Of a stretch of DNA of 64,000 bases, positions 49,738 through 56,930 are shown piece after piece. Each line of letters starts with the position of its first letter. Position 1 is the stretch's first letter. Both the position numbers and the translations under genes were made by a program. The notes beneath the pieces were generated by a model, which ran no database searches, was not told the origin of the DNA, and was given only the letters and a program-made list of their open reading frames with translations. The stretch is from Bhargavaea ullalensis (lineage in GTDB: Bacteria; Bacillota; Bacilli; Bacillales_A; Planococcaceae), in NCBI RefSeq assembly GCF_040545425.1, contig NZ_JBEPLW010000011.1. One strand, 5' to 3'.

Positions 49738-50577
49738 ATGAATGGAATCATGATCCAGGGGACGGCTTCCCATGTCGGAAAAAGCATGGCCTGCACCGCC
49801 ATCTGCCGCCTTCTAGCCAACGAAGGCGTACGGGTAGCGCCGTTCAAATCACAGAACATGACGGGAAGGACCGTCCAGATCGGAGGGGACCTCCAGATCA
49901 GCGGGGCGCAGGCTTCCCAGGCGGAGGCGGCCAAAACGGTCCCTCGGGCCGAGATGAACCCGATCGTCCTGATGCCGGCGGATGACCGGGCCTCCGACAT
50001 TATCCTGCTCGGCAAGCCGAAAGGCCGTATGGTCGGCATGGATTACCGGAACCGTTTTTTTGAAACGGGCATGCAGGCGATCCGGGAATCCCTTGAATTT
50101 CTGGCCCGGCGGTATGAAGCGGTTGTCATTGAAGGGGCGGGAAGTCCCGCGGAAGTGAATCTGAACGACCGGGAACTCGTCAATATGCGGGTTGCCCGTG
50201 CGGCGGATGTGCCGGTTCTGCTTGTTGCGGACATTGAGCGGGGCGGCGTGTTCGCTTCCGTCATCGGCACACTTGATTTGCTGCCGGAAGAAGACCGCAG
50301 GCGGGTCAAGGGGCTGATCATCAATAAATTCCGCGGGGACGCCCGGCTGTTCGAAGACGGCGTGGCGTTCCTTGAGGAAAGGACGGGGTTGCCGGTGCTC
50401 GGCGTCATTCCGGTGATGGACAGTCACGGAATCCAGGAAGAGGATTCACTCGGCCGGCGGGAGACGGAAAGGCTACATCCGGACTATGACGGATGGGCGG
50501 ATCACTTCCGAAAATATGCCGACTGGCCGGAAATCCGCCGGCTGATCGGTCTTCCGGACAAGGTGCCCGGGCCGTGA
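49738..50577 (+). CDS. Shortened CobQ/CbiP-like protein lacking the glutaminase domain
   Basis: A 279-residue protein with the N-terminal dethiobiotin-synthetase-like half of cobyric acid synthase: GIMIQGTASHVGKSMACTAICRLLANEGVRVAPFKSQNM, VVIEGAGSPAEVNL, LVADIERGGVFASVIGTLDLLP and GVIPVMDSHGIQEEDSLG. Normal CobQ is about 500 residues. Here the sequence passes from the end of that half straight to a tail (YDGWADHFRKYADWPEIRRLIGL) that looks like the extreme C-terminus of full-length CobQ. The glutaminase domain with its catalytic cysteine and histidine is absent. It may be a salvage-adapted or new function. It sits mid-operon with good coupling and no frameshift signs. Confidence 0.75.
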   Translation: MNGIMIQGTASHVGKSMACTAICRLLANEGVRVAPFKSQNMTGRTVQIGGDLQISGAQASQAEAAKTVPRAEMNPIVLMPADDRASDIILLGKPKGRMVGMDYRNRFFETGMQAIRESLEFLARRYEAVVIEGAGSPAEVNLNDRELVNMRVARAADVPVLLVADIERGGVFASVIGTLDLLPEEDRRRVKGLIINKFRGDARLFEDGVAFLEERTGLPVLGVIPVMDSHGIQEEDSLGRRETERLHPDYDGWADHFRKYADWPEIRRLIGLPDKVPGP

Positions 50578-51341
50578 TCCGCGGGTTCCTGCTGGCCGTC
50601 CAGTTTTTCACGGCAGTGCCCGTCCGCAGAAATCTTCCGATCGGCAGGAGGGAGACCGTCTGGATGTTCACGCTTTACCCGGCGGTCGGCGCATTGATCG
50701 GCCTAGCCGCCTGGGGAGCCTCGTTCCTGCTGTCGGGGCCGGCCGGGACGGGCAGCTTTCTCTCGGCATTTGCGGCCGTGCTCCTGTTCGCCGTTTTGTC
50801 GGGCGGTCTTCATCTGGACGGATGGGCGGACACGGGCGACGCCTTTTTCTCTTACCGGGACCGTGAAAAGCGGCTGGAGATTCTGGGGGATCCCCGGATC
50901 GGCGCGTTCGGGACGATGGCGCTTTTGTTCCTCGTCGCCGGGAAATTGGCCGTGCTGAATGAATTGATCTCCCGCGGCGGTCTCGGGTGGGTTCATTTCA
51001 TGATTGTCCCGTTCGCAGCGCGCGCTGGGCTGGCGATGTTTTACGGGACGGTTCCCACCGCAAAAGATTCAGGGCTGCTCGCCTTTTTGAAGAAGCGGGC
51101 GGACGGCATGCAGGTTGTCGTGCCGGGGCTTTTGGTGCTCATTGCCGGGCTGGCCGCCGCCGGATTGTTCATCGGCACGCCTGAAGTTCCCCTTGCAATC
51201 TTGGCGGCCATACTGGCGGCAGTTTTCCTTTCCGGCCGGTGGGCAGTCCGCCATTTCGGAGGAGCGACGGGAGATTTGGCCGGTGCATTCGTCGAAGGGA
51301 GTGAACTGCTGCTGTGGATCGTCCTTTTGTTCTTTATCTGA
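50574..51341 (+). CDS. cobS: Adenosylcobinamide-GDP ribazoletransferase CobS
   Basis: A 255-residue integral membrane enzyme that joins adenosylcobinamide-GDP with alpha-ribazole (or its phosphate). Seen: FLLAVQFFTAVPVRRNLP at the start, GGLHLDGWADTGDAFFSYRDREKRLEILGDPRIGAFGTMAL (the metal-binding DGxxD-type core) and RWAVRHFGGATGDLAGAFVEGSE. GTG 50574 overlaps the preceding stop (GTGA). Six to seven membrane helices. Confidence 0.92.
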   Translation: MIRGFLLAVQFFTAVPVRRNLPIGRRETVWMFTLYPAVGALIGLAAWGASFLLSGPAGTGSFLSAFAAVLLFAVLSGGLHLDGWADTGDAFFSYRDREKRLEILGDPRIGAFGTMALLFLVAGKLAVLNELISRGGLGWVHFMIVPFAARAGLAMFYGTVPTAKDSGLLAFLKKRADGMQVVVPGLLVLIAGLAAAGLFIGTPEVPLAILAAILAAVFLSGRWAVRHFGGATGDLAGAFVEGSELLLWIVLLFFI

Positions 51342-51913
51342 TCCGTCATCTGGAGACGGCGGCCAACCGCGAACGGCGGTATGTCGGCTGGACAAACGTC
51401 CCGGTTTCCGCATCTGCGGGGCCCGCCCCGTTTTGTCCGGACGTCGTATGGGGGAGTGATCTGCTCCGCTGCCGGCAAACGGCCGCACTGCTGTTCCCGG
51501 GGAGGGACTTTTATCCGGCGTCCGACTTCCGGGAATGCCATTTTGGCGATTGGGAAATGAAAAGCTATGATGAGTTGAAGGAAGATGTCCGTTACCGCAG
51601 CTGGATCGACGACCCGGCATCTGTACGGCCGCCGGGCGGGGAAACGTTTGGGGAAATGGCGGCCCGTGCCGACAGGGGACTTTCGGAACTGCGCGCACTG
51701 TCCGGCATTGGTTCGGCTGCGGTCGTCTCGCACGGCGGACCGCTGAGACATATCCTGATGCGGCTCGCCCCGGAGGAGAAGCCGTTCTTCGACTGGCGGG
51801 TGCCGGCGGGATCCGTCCACGAGCTGCAGTGGAACAGCAGGAAAGACTGGGAGGAGGGAGCACGTTGCACATTTATTTCGGCGGCGCCCATAACGGAAAA
51901 CGGGACTTTGTGA
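51314..51913 (+). CDS. cobC: Histidine phosphatase, alpha-ribazole phosphatase CobC-type
   Basis: A 199-residue histidine phosphatase. It has LYLIRHLETAANRERRYVG, where RHG is replaced by RHL, then SDLLRCRQTAALLFPG, RECHFGDWEMKSYDEL and SHGGPLRHIL (second catalytic histidine). In the canonical pathway CobC dephosphorylates alpha-ribazole phosphate or cobalamin phosphate. The RHL variant is unusual but the histidines are intact. GTG 51314 lies inside the end of cobS (28-bp overlap). Confidence 0.85.
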   Translation: MDRPFVLYLIRHLETAANRERRYVGWTNVPVSASAGPAPFCPDVVWGSDLLRCRQTAALLFPGRDFYPASDFRECHFGDWEMKSYDELKEDVRYRSWIDDPASVRPPGGETFGEMAARADRGLSELRALSGIGSAAVVSHGGPLRHILMRLAPEEKPFFDWRVPAGSVHELQWNSRKDWEEGARCTFISAAPITENGTL

Positions 51914-52257
51914 AAGGCCTGCTTGGAGAAGCGGCGCATGAATGGATTGAAGCCGGCGAACTCAAAGCGCTGCCGGAACCCCCGTCCGGCCGGGTTGTCG
52001 TGGCCGGACTGGAAGAGTACATAAACGACCATCACACGGACGAAGAGGAAGCGGTCGCCGATGTGCTCCGCTTTCTGGAGCGGGCGGACCGGGACGGGCT
52101 CATTATCATCCTGACGGACATGGGCCGCGGAATCGTACCGGTGGATCCGCACGCCAGGTGGCTGCGCGATGCATGCGGCCGTCTCGGACAGCGGCTGTCC
52201 CGGCAGGCGGACGGGATCACCCGCATCTGGTACGGCATTCCGCAGAAAATACGATGA
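51865..52257 (+). CDS. Second, short CobU-like protein
   Basis: A 130-residue protein that resembles the ends of CobU but not the middle. The C-terminal half reads LTDMGRGIVPVDPHARWL (the GxGIVP block missing from the first CobU) and RLGQRLSRQADGITRIWYG, the CobU C-terminus. Its N-terminus has a loop FGGAHNGKRDF in place of GGxRSGKS/T. It may bind nucleotide poorly or act as a partner of the first CobU. TTG 51865 has GAGGGAG upstream. It overlaps cobC by 49 bases. Confidence 0.65.
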   Translation: MHIYFGGAHNGKRDFVKGLLGEAAHEWIEAGELKALPEPPSGRVVVAGLEEYINDHHTDEEEAVADVLRFLERADRDGLIIILTDMGRGIVPVDPHARWLRDACGRLGQRLSRQADGITRIWYGIPQKIR

Positions 52258-52272
52258 AGGAGGAAGGGCAAC

Positions 52273-52869
52273 ATGGGAATTTACACACGAACGGGAGACA
52301 AAGGGAAAACAGGACTGATCGGCGCGCGGGTGTTCAAGGACAACCTCCGGGTGGAAGCCTACGGCACGACGGACGAACTGAATTCATTCATCGGCAAGGC
52401 CATGACCGAACTGCCGGAAGGGAAGTTTGCAGACCTGCTTGAGGACCTGGAGACGATCCAGCATGAACTGTTCGACGGAGGCGGCGACCTGGCGAACGTC
52501 TCCGACAAACGGACGGACAAGCTGAAGGCGGAGTCGGTCGATGTGCTTGAGCGCCGGATCGATGAGCTGATGGCAGAGGCACCGGAACTTGAGCGATTCA
52601 TCCTGCCCGGCGGCTCCGCCCCGTCCGCAACACTGCACATCTGCCGCACGGTCGCAAGGAGGGGCGAACGCCAGATTGTCCGTCTGATCAACTCCGGGGA
52701 AGAAGTGCCGGAAACCGTGCTCCAGTACCTCAACCGGCTTTCCGACTATCTGTTCGCCGCAGCGCGCGTCGCAAATGCCCGGCTCGGACAGCCGGACGTG
52801 GAGTACGTGCGAAGTGCGAAAGTGTTCCGCAACAAGACAACGAAGAAAAAAGAGGACGGCGGGGAATGA
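52273..52869 (+). CDS. pduO: Cob(I)alamin adenosyltransferase, PduO type
   Basis: A 198-residue ATP:corrinoid adenosyltransferase (PduO/YvqK family). Seen: YTRTGDKGKTGLIGARVFKDN (ATP site), VEAYGTTDELNSFIG, and PGGSAPSATLHICRTVARRGERQIVRL. It makes the adenosyl form required by IcmF and by the CbiZ, CobU and CobS steps. ATG 52273 follows AAGGAGG. Its stop overlaps the next start (ATGA). Confidence 0.92.
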   Translation: MGIYTRTGDKGKTGLIGARVFKDNLRVEAYGTTDELNSFIGKAMTELPEGKFADLLEDLETIQHELFDGGGDLANVSDKRTDKLKAESVDVLERRIDELMAEAPELERFILPGGSAPSATLHICRTVARRGERQIVRLINSGEEVPETVLQYLNRLSDYLFAAARVANARLGQPDVEYVRSAKVFRNKTTKKKEDGGE

Positions 52870-53351
52870 AAAACCCCCGGCTGATCGCGCTCACCGCACT
52901 CATCTCCGCGATGTGTGCGGTCGGTGCGTTTATCAAGATTCCCCTCGGCGTCGGGTCTGCAGCGCTTGATTCTTCGCCTGCGCTCGTGTCGGCCGTGTTC
53001 CTTCCGCCGGCCGCCGCCGGAGTTGCGGCGATGGTCGGTCATTTCGTATCCGCATTGACGGCCGGGGCCCCGCTCGGTCCGCTTCATATCCTCATTGCCG
53101 GTGAAATGTTCGTCATCATCAGTGTGTTTGCCTTCTTCCACCGGAAAGGGTGGCACCGGATGAAATGGTGGTTCTTCATCGTGGCAAACGGCTTCCTCGC
53201 GGTCCTGCCGTTTTACTGGGTCATCTCGCCTGCCTTCTTTGCTGCGTCCGTCGCGGGCATCTTGGCCGCCACATTCGTCAATGCGGCACTCGGCGCGGTC
53301 GCCATGCCGTTCGTCCAAAAAGCCGTCGTCCGGAAGGGGCCGGTCCGATGA
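52866..53351 (+). CDS. cblT: ECF transporter S component, CblT-like (alpha-ribazole uptake)
   Basis: A 161-residue membrane protein with about five helices and the alpha-ribazole/corrinoid S-component look: LIALTALISAMCAVGAFIKIPLG at the start, PPAAAGVAAMVGHFVSALTAGAPLGPLHIL in the middle. Alpha-ribazole uptake by CblT with the kinase CblS was described in Listeria and Geobacillus. The partner gene follows here, which supports that identity over a generic S component. No EcfA/EcfT genes are in the window. Confidence 0.78.
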   Translation: MKNPRLIALTALISAMCAVGAFIKIPLGVGSAALDSSPALVSAVFLPPAAAGVAAMVGHFVSALTAGAPLGPLHILIAGEMFVIISVFAFFHRKGWHRMKWWFFIVANGFLAVLPFYWVISPAFFAASVAGILAATFVNAALGAVAMPFVQKAVVRKGPVR

Positions 53352-54022
53352 GAAATTCCCTCAGATTCGGAGACGGACTCATCGTCACGACCGACAATTC
53401 CGGCGGCATCGGCATGAAGCCCGAAGATCCGGTGCGGGCATCCGATGAAACGGTCGCTTACTTTTCTGCGCGGGTGGCCCTGCTGGAGCAGTGGGCGGCC
53501 GGTGCCGATCCGAAGGCGGTGATCATTCACAATTTCACGGGATCCGGCAGCTGGGACGCCTACAGTGAAGGGGTCCGCCGGGCGTTTTTTGAGAGCGGGG
53601 CGGACGCGCCTCCGATATCCGGAAGCACGGAAACAAACATGGACATGGTCCAATCGGCCGTTGCCGTGACGATGATCGGGAAGACAAGCCGCCTGGCGGA
53701 CGGAGCCGGAGAAAACTGGTTTCTGTACGGCCGCCCGCTTGTCGGTGAAGCGGTCCTGAACGAACGCGGGAAAGTCGCCCGTCTGGATCAAGTGAAAAAA
53801 GCGCTTGACGCCGGGCTCGCTTCTGCCGTCTGGCCCGTCGGTTCCGGCGGCCTGGCACGGGAGTGGGAGCGGATGACGGGGCGCACGCTTTCGCAGTGGC
53901 CTGCCGGCGTGGATCCGGCCGCCTCCGCCGGCCCGTCCACGGCCGTGCTCGTCCGGATCGCGCCGGAAGCGGAAAAACAGGCCGGCGAACACTTCGGCGA
54001 ATTTTTCGGACGCGTGAAATAG
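53348..54022 (+). CDS. cblS: Alpha-ribazole kinase CblS
   Basis: A 224-residue AIR-synthase/ThiL-type kinase. Seen: FGDGLIVTTDNSGGIGMKPEDPV (metal-ATP loop, about 7-29), AVIIHNFTGSGSWDAYSEGV, SGSTETNMDMVQSAVAVTMIG and VWPVGSGGLAREW. CblS phosphorylates alpha-ribazole to feed CobS without the CobT route. ATG 53348 overlaps cblT by four bases. It is the last gene of the operon, followed by a terminator. Confidence 0.75.
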   Translation: MRNSLRFGDGLIVTTDNSGGIGMKPEDPVRASDETVAYFSARVALLEQWAAGADPKAVIIHNFTGSGSWDAYSEGVRRAFFESGADAPPISGSTETNMDMVQSAVAVTMIGKTSRLADGAGENWFLYGRPLVGEAVLNERGKVARLDQVKKALDAGLASAVWPVGSGGLAREWERMTGRTLSQWPAGVDPAASAGPSTAVLVRIAPEAEKQAGEHFGEFFGRVK

Positions 54023-54032
54023 CATGACGGTC

Positions 54033-54059
54033 AGGTCTCTCTTCGGAGAGGCCTTTTTT
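54033..54059 (+). terminator. Terminator of the cobalamin operon
   Basis: AGGTCTCTC / GAGAGGCCT (one G-U) around a TTCG tetraloop, followed by T6, 11 bases after the cblS stop. Confidence 0.85.
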
Positions 54060-54097
54060 GCTGCGGCGGAAGCGGTGCGGGAGGGGGAGGGTGGTGT

Positions 54098-54358
54098 GGG
54101 CCGTACGGGTTGCGGACTGAGCCGTACGGATCCGGGCTCGAGTCGTACGGGTCACGCCTTGAACCGTACGGATCGCCCGAGTCGTACGGATTACACCTCA
54201 AGTCGTACGGATCCGGGTCCGAGCCGTACGGATCGCGCCACGAACCGTACGGATTGCCTGAGTCGTACGGATCGATCCTTGAGTCGTACGGGTCACGCCT
54301 TGAACCGGACGGATCACTTCCCGGGCCGTGCGGATCGTCTCTGAACCGGCCGGATCCG
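54098..54358. repeat. 21-bp-step repeat array, family 4 (core CGTACGGATC)
   Basis: Thirteen cores [G/C][T/C]CGTACGG start (CGTAC position) at 54102, 54123, 54144, 54165, 54183, 54204, 54225, 54246, 54264, 54285, 54306, 54327 and 54348. Steps are 21 bp, with two 18-bp steps (21-3). Same orientation as the array at 35039-35472 (GAGTCGTACGG / GAACCGTACGG). It lies between the cobalamin operon terminator and the fadF promoter. Confidence 0.94.
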
Positions 54359-54460
54359 GCGGCACGGCCGATTTCTCATTGCACAGGCGGCCGGCATCCC
54401 GTACAATCGACAGAAACAGTTGCTTTTTTTTAAGACACATGGAAATATTCTAAAATAGTG

Positions 54461-54489
54461 TTGACTGAATGCTCATTCATTATTAAACT
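54461..54489 (+). promoter_or_regulatory. fadF promoter with FadR operator
   Basis: TTGACT (54461-54466), 17-bp spacer, TAAACT (54484-54489). The stretch TGACTGAATGCTCATTCA at 54462-54479 matches the B. subtilis FadR consensus TGAATGAMTANTCATTCA at 16 of 18 positions and covers the -35 and spacer, as a repressor site would. Long-chain acyl-CoA is expected to relieve it. Confidence 0.8.
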
Positions 54490-54583
54490 GTATCCATAGA
54501 CATTGCCGGAACCAGGCCTGTCACGAAGCTGAAAGCGGATACAGAGACGCCGTCCGGCAAACGGAAAGAAAGGGGAGGACATT

Positions 54584-56737
54584 GTGAACCCATTGCTCAT
54601 CGCCAACTGGATTTTATTCCTGGCCGTCGTTGCCTACGGGCTCGGACTGTTCACATACGTCGTCAAAACACGGATCCAGTTCATCAGGCTCGGAAAGAAA
54701 GAGGAATTCGACCTCAAGCTCCAGGAACGCCTGCATATGATCTGGGTGAACGTCTTCGGACAGAAGAAGCTGTTGAAAGACAAGAAGAGCGGCGCGATCC
54801 ACGTCATGTTCTTCTACGGATTCCTGCTCGTGCAGTTCGGAGCGATCGACCTCATCTGGAAAGGACTCAAGCCGGGATCCCACCTGCCGTTCGGCCCGGT
54901 GTATCCGGCGTTCACGTTCTTCCAGGAGATCGTCGTCTTCATGATCCTCGTCGCGGTCGTCTGGGCATTCTACCGCCGTTACGTCGAGAAGCTCGTCCGG
55001 CTGCGCCGCGGCTGGAAAGCGGGCCTCGTCCTCATCTTTATCGGGACGCTCATGCTGTCGACGCTCGTCGCCAACGGCATGAACATGATCTGGCACAACG
55101 AGGCGGCCACCTGGACGGAACCGATGGCATCGCTCATCGCCGGCGGATTCCGCTGGATGCCGGCATCTGCGGCAACGGCGATTTTCTTCGTTGCCTGGTG
55201 GGTCCACCTGCTCACGCTGCTCGCGTTCCTCGTGTACGTGCCGCAGTCCAAGCACGCGCACTTGATCGCCGGACCTGCAAACACGTTCCTCATGCGCTTT
55301 GACCGCCGCGGCAAGCTCGCGCCGATCGACTTCTCCGTTCTGGAAGAAGAAGACGGCGACGAGGAAGAAATGCCGTCGATCGGCGCTGGCAAGATCGAGG
55401 ACTTCACGCAGCTCCAGATGCTCGACTTCTACGCTTGTGTCGAATGCGGACGCTGCACGAACATGTGCCCGGCGACCGGCACCGGCAAGATGCTGTCGCC
55501 GATGGACCTCATCACGAAGCTGCGCGACCACCTGACGAACACCGGGGCGGTCACGACAAAGCAGAAACCTTGGGTGCCGCAGTTCATGTTCAGCGACACG
55601 CGCGGCAACCAGCTCGCGATGGCGGCAGGCGCTGAAGGCGCGGTCATCGGAGACATCTACAGCCCGTCGCTCATCGGTGACGTCATCACGGAAGAAGAAA
55701 TCTGGGCGTGCACGACCTGCCGGAACTGTGAAGACCAGTGCCCGGTCATGAACGAACACGTCGACAAGATCATCGACCTCCGCCGCTACCTCGTTATGAC
55801 GGAAGGCCGCATGGATGCGGATGCACAGCGTGCGATGACGAACATCGAGCGCCAGGGCAACCCTTGGGGCCTCAACCGGAAAGAGAAGGAGAACTGGCGC
55901 GATGCGCGTCCGGATCTTCACATCCCGACGGTCAAGGAAGCGAAGAAATCGGGCGAAGGCTTCGAGTACCTGTTCTGGGTCGGCTCGATGGGCGCCTTCG
56001 ACAACCGCTCCCAGAAGATCGCGCTCTCGTTTGCGCATCTGATGAACGAAGCGGGCGTCAAATTCGCCATCCTCGGCAACAAGGAAAAGAACTCCGGCGA
56101 TACGCCGCGACGCCTTGGAAACGAGTTCCTGTTCCAGGAGCTCGCCGAAGCGAACATCAAGGAATTCGAGAAAAACGACGTGCAGAAGATCGTCACGATC
56201 GACCCGCACGCCTACAACATCTTCAAAAACGAATATCCGGACTTCGGATTTGATGCAATCGTCTACCATCATACGGAGCTGCTGTACAAGCTCATCATGG
56301 AAGGCCGCCTGAAGCCGAAGTATGCAATCAACGAAAAGATCACGTTCCATGATTCGTGCTACCTTGGCCGCTACAACGATGTGTATGATCCGCCGCGTGA
56401 GATTCTCAAGTCGATCCCGGGCGTCGAACTTGTCGAAATGGTCCGCAACCGCCAGGACGGCATGTGCTGCGGCGCGGGCGGCGGCCTCATGTGGATGGAG
56501 GAAGACGCCGGACACCGCGTGAACGTCGCGCGGACCGAGCAGGCGCTCGAAGTGAACCCGTCCGTCATCTCCTCGGGCTGCCCATACTGCCTGACGATGC
56601 TGTCCGACGGCACGAAAGCGGTCGAAGTGGAAGACAAGGTCGGCACGTACGACGTCGCCGAGCTGCTGGAGCGCTCGATCTTCGGAGACCACCCGGAAGC
56701 TGCGGTTGCCGAAGAAGAAGAACCCGTCCTGCAGTGA
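54584..56737 (+). CDS. fadF: FadF, membrane iron-sulfur oxidoreductase of fatty acid oxidation
   Basis: A 717-residue protein: six or so N-terminal membrane helices (about 5-245, a heme/quinone-type domain), two 4Fe-4S clusters (CVECGRCTNMCPATG at about 284 and CTTCRNCEDQCPVMNE at about 375), and C-terminal CCG domains (HDSCYLGRYNDVYDPPREI and MCCGAGGGLMWMEEDAGHRVN). It resembles HdrD/GlpC-type modules. FadF is thought to pass electrons from acyl-CoA dehydrogenase/ETF to the quinone pool. GTG 54584 follows AGGGGAGG. In B. subtilis fadF is a FadR target, as the operator here suggests. Confidence 0.9.
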   Translation: MNPLLIANWILFLAVVAYGLGLFTYVVKTRIQFIRLGKKEEFDLKLQERLHMIWVNVFGQKKLLKDKKSGAIHVMFFYGFLLVQFGAIDLIWKGLKPGSHLPFGPVYPAFTFFQEIVVFMILVAVVWAFYRRYVEKLVRLRRGWKAGLVLIFIGTLMLSTLVANGMNMIWHNEAATWTEPMASLIAGGFRWMPASAATAIFFVAWWVHLLTLLAFLVYVPQSKHAHLIAGPANTFLMRFDRRGKLAPIDFSVLEEEDGDEEEMPSIGAGKIEDFTQLQMLDFYACVECGRCTNMCPATGTGKMLSPMDLITKLRDHLTNTGAVTTKQKPWVPQFMFSDTRGNQLAMAAGAEGAVIGDIYSPSLIGDVITEEEIWACTTCRNCEDQCPVMNEHVDKIIDLRRYLVMTEGRMDADAQRAMTNIERQGNPWGLNRKEKENWRDARPDLHIPTVKEAKKSGEGFEYLFWVGSMGAFDNRSQKIALSFAHLMNEAGVKFAILGNKEKNSGDTPRRLGNEFLFQELAEANIKEFEKNDVQKIVTIDPHAYNIFKNEYPDFGFDAIVYHHTELLYKLIMEGRLKPKYAINEKITFHDSCYLGRYNDVYDPPREILKSIPGVELVEMVRNRQDGMCCGAGGGLMWMEEDAGHRVNVARTEQALEVNPSVISSGCPYCLTMLSDGTKAVEVEDKVGTYDVAELLERSIFGDHPEAAVAEEEEPVLQ

Positions 56738-56740
56738 TTC

Positions 56741-56769
56741 TTGCACTATCTTTGAAAATTCGATACAAT
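56741..56769 (+). promoter_or_regulatory. Promoter upstream of the thiolase gene
   Basis: TTGCAC (56741-56746), 17-bp spacer, TACAAT (56764-56769), just after the fadF stop. The leader then meets a terminator-like hairpin. Confidence 0.6.
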
Positions 56770-56784
56770 GAAACAAATGAGAGA

Positions 56785-56813
56785 GGGAGTGCATTGCGTC
56801 ACTCCCTTTTCTT
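56785..56813 (+). terminator. Terminator or attenuator in the thiolase leader
   Basis: GGGAGTG / CACTCCC stem with an 8-base loop followed by TTTTCTTT. It can end fadF mRNA, or act as an attenuator of the promoter 16 bases upstream. Confidence 0.6.
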
Positions 56814-56930
56814 TGGAGGAAATGTCGAGCGAGCGTTCAGTCACCGGCCATGCACCGAAAAACGGACGTCCGCCCGGCTTTCTCCGGGAACTCTATGAAA
56901 ACGCTCTCAACTTTAAAGGGGGAAACTCAA

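Noticed and set aside
56820..56930. A leader peptide starting ATGTCGAGC in the thiolase leader
   Set aside because: The ribosome site is too close (GGAGG then 2-3 bases), and the frame runs into the thiolase gene in another frame.
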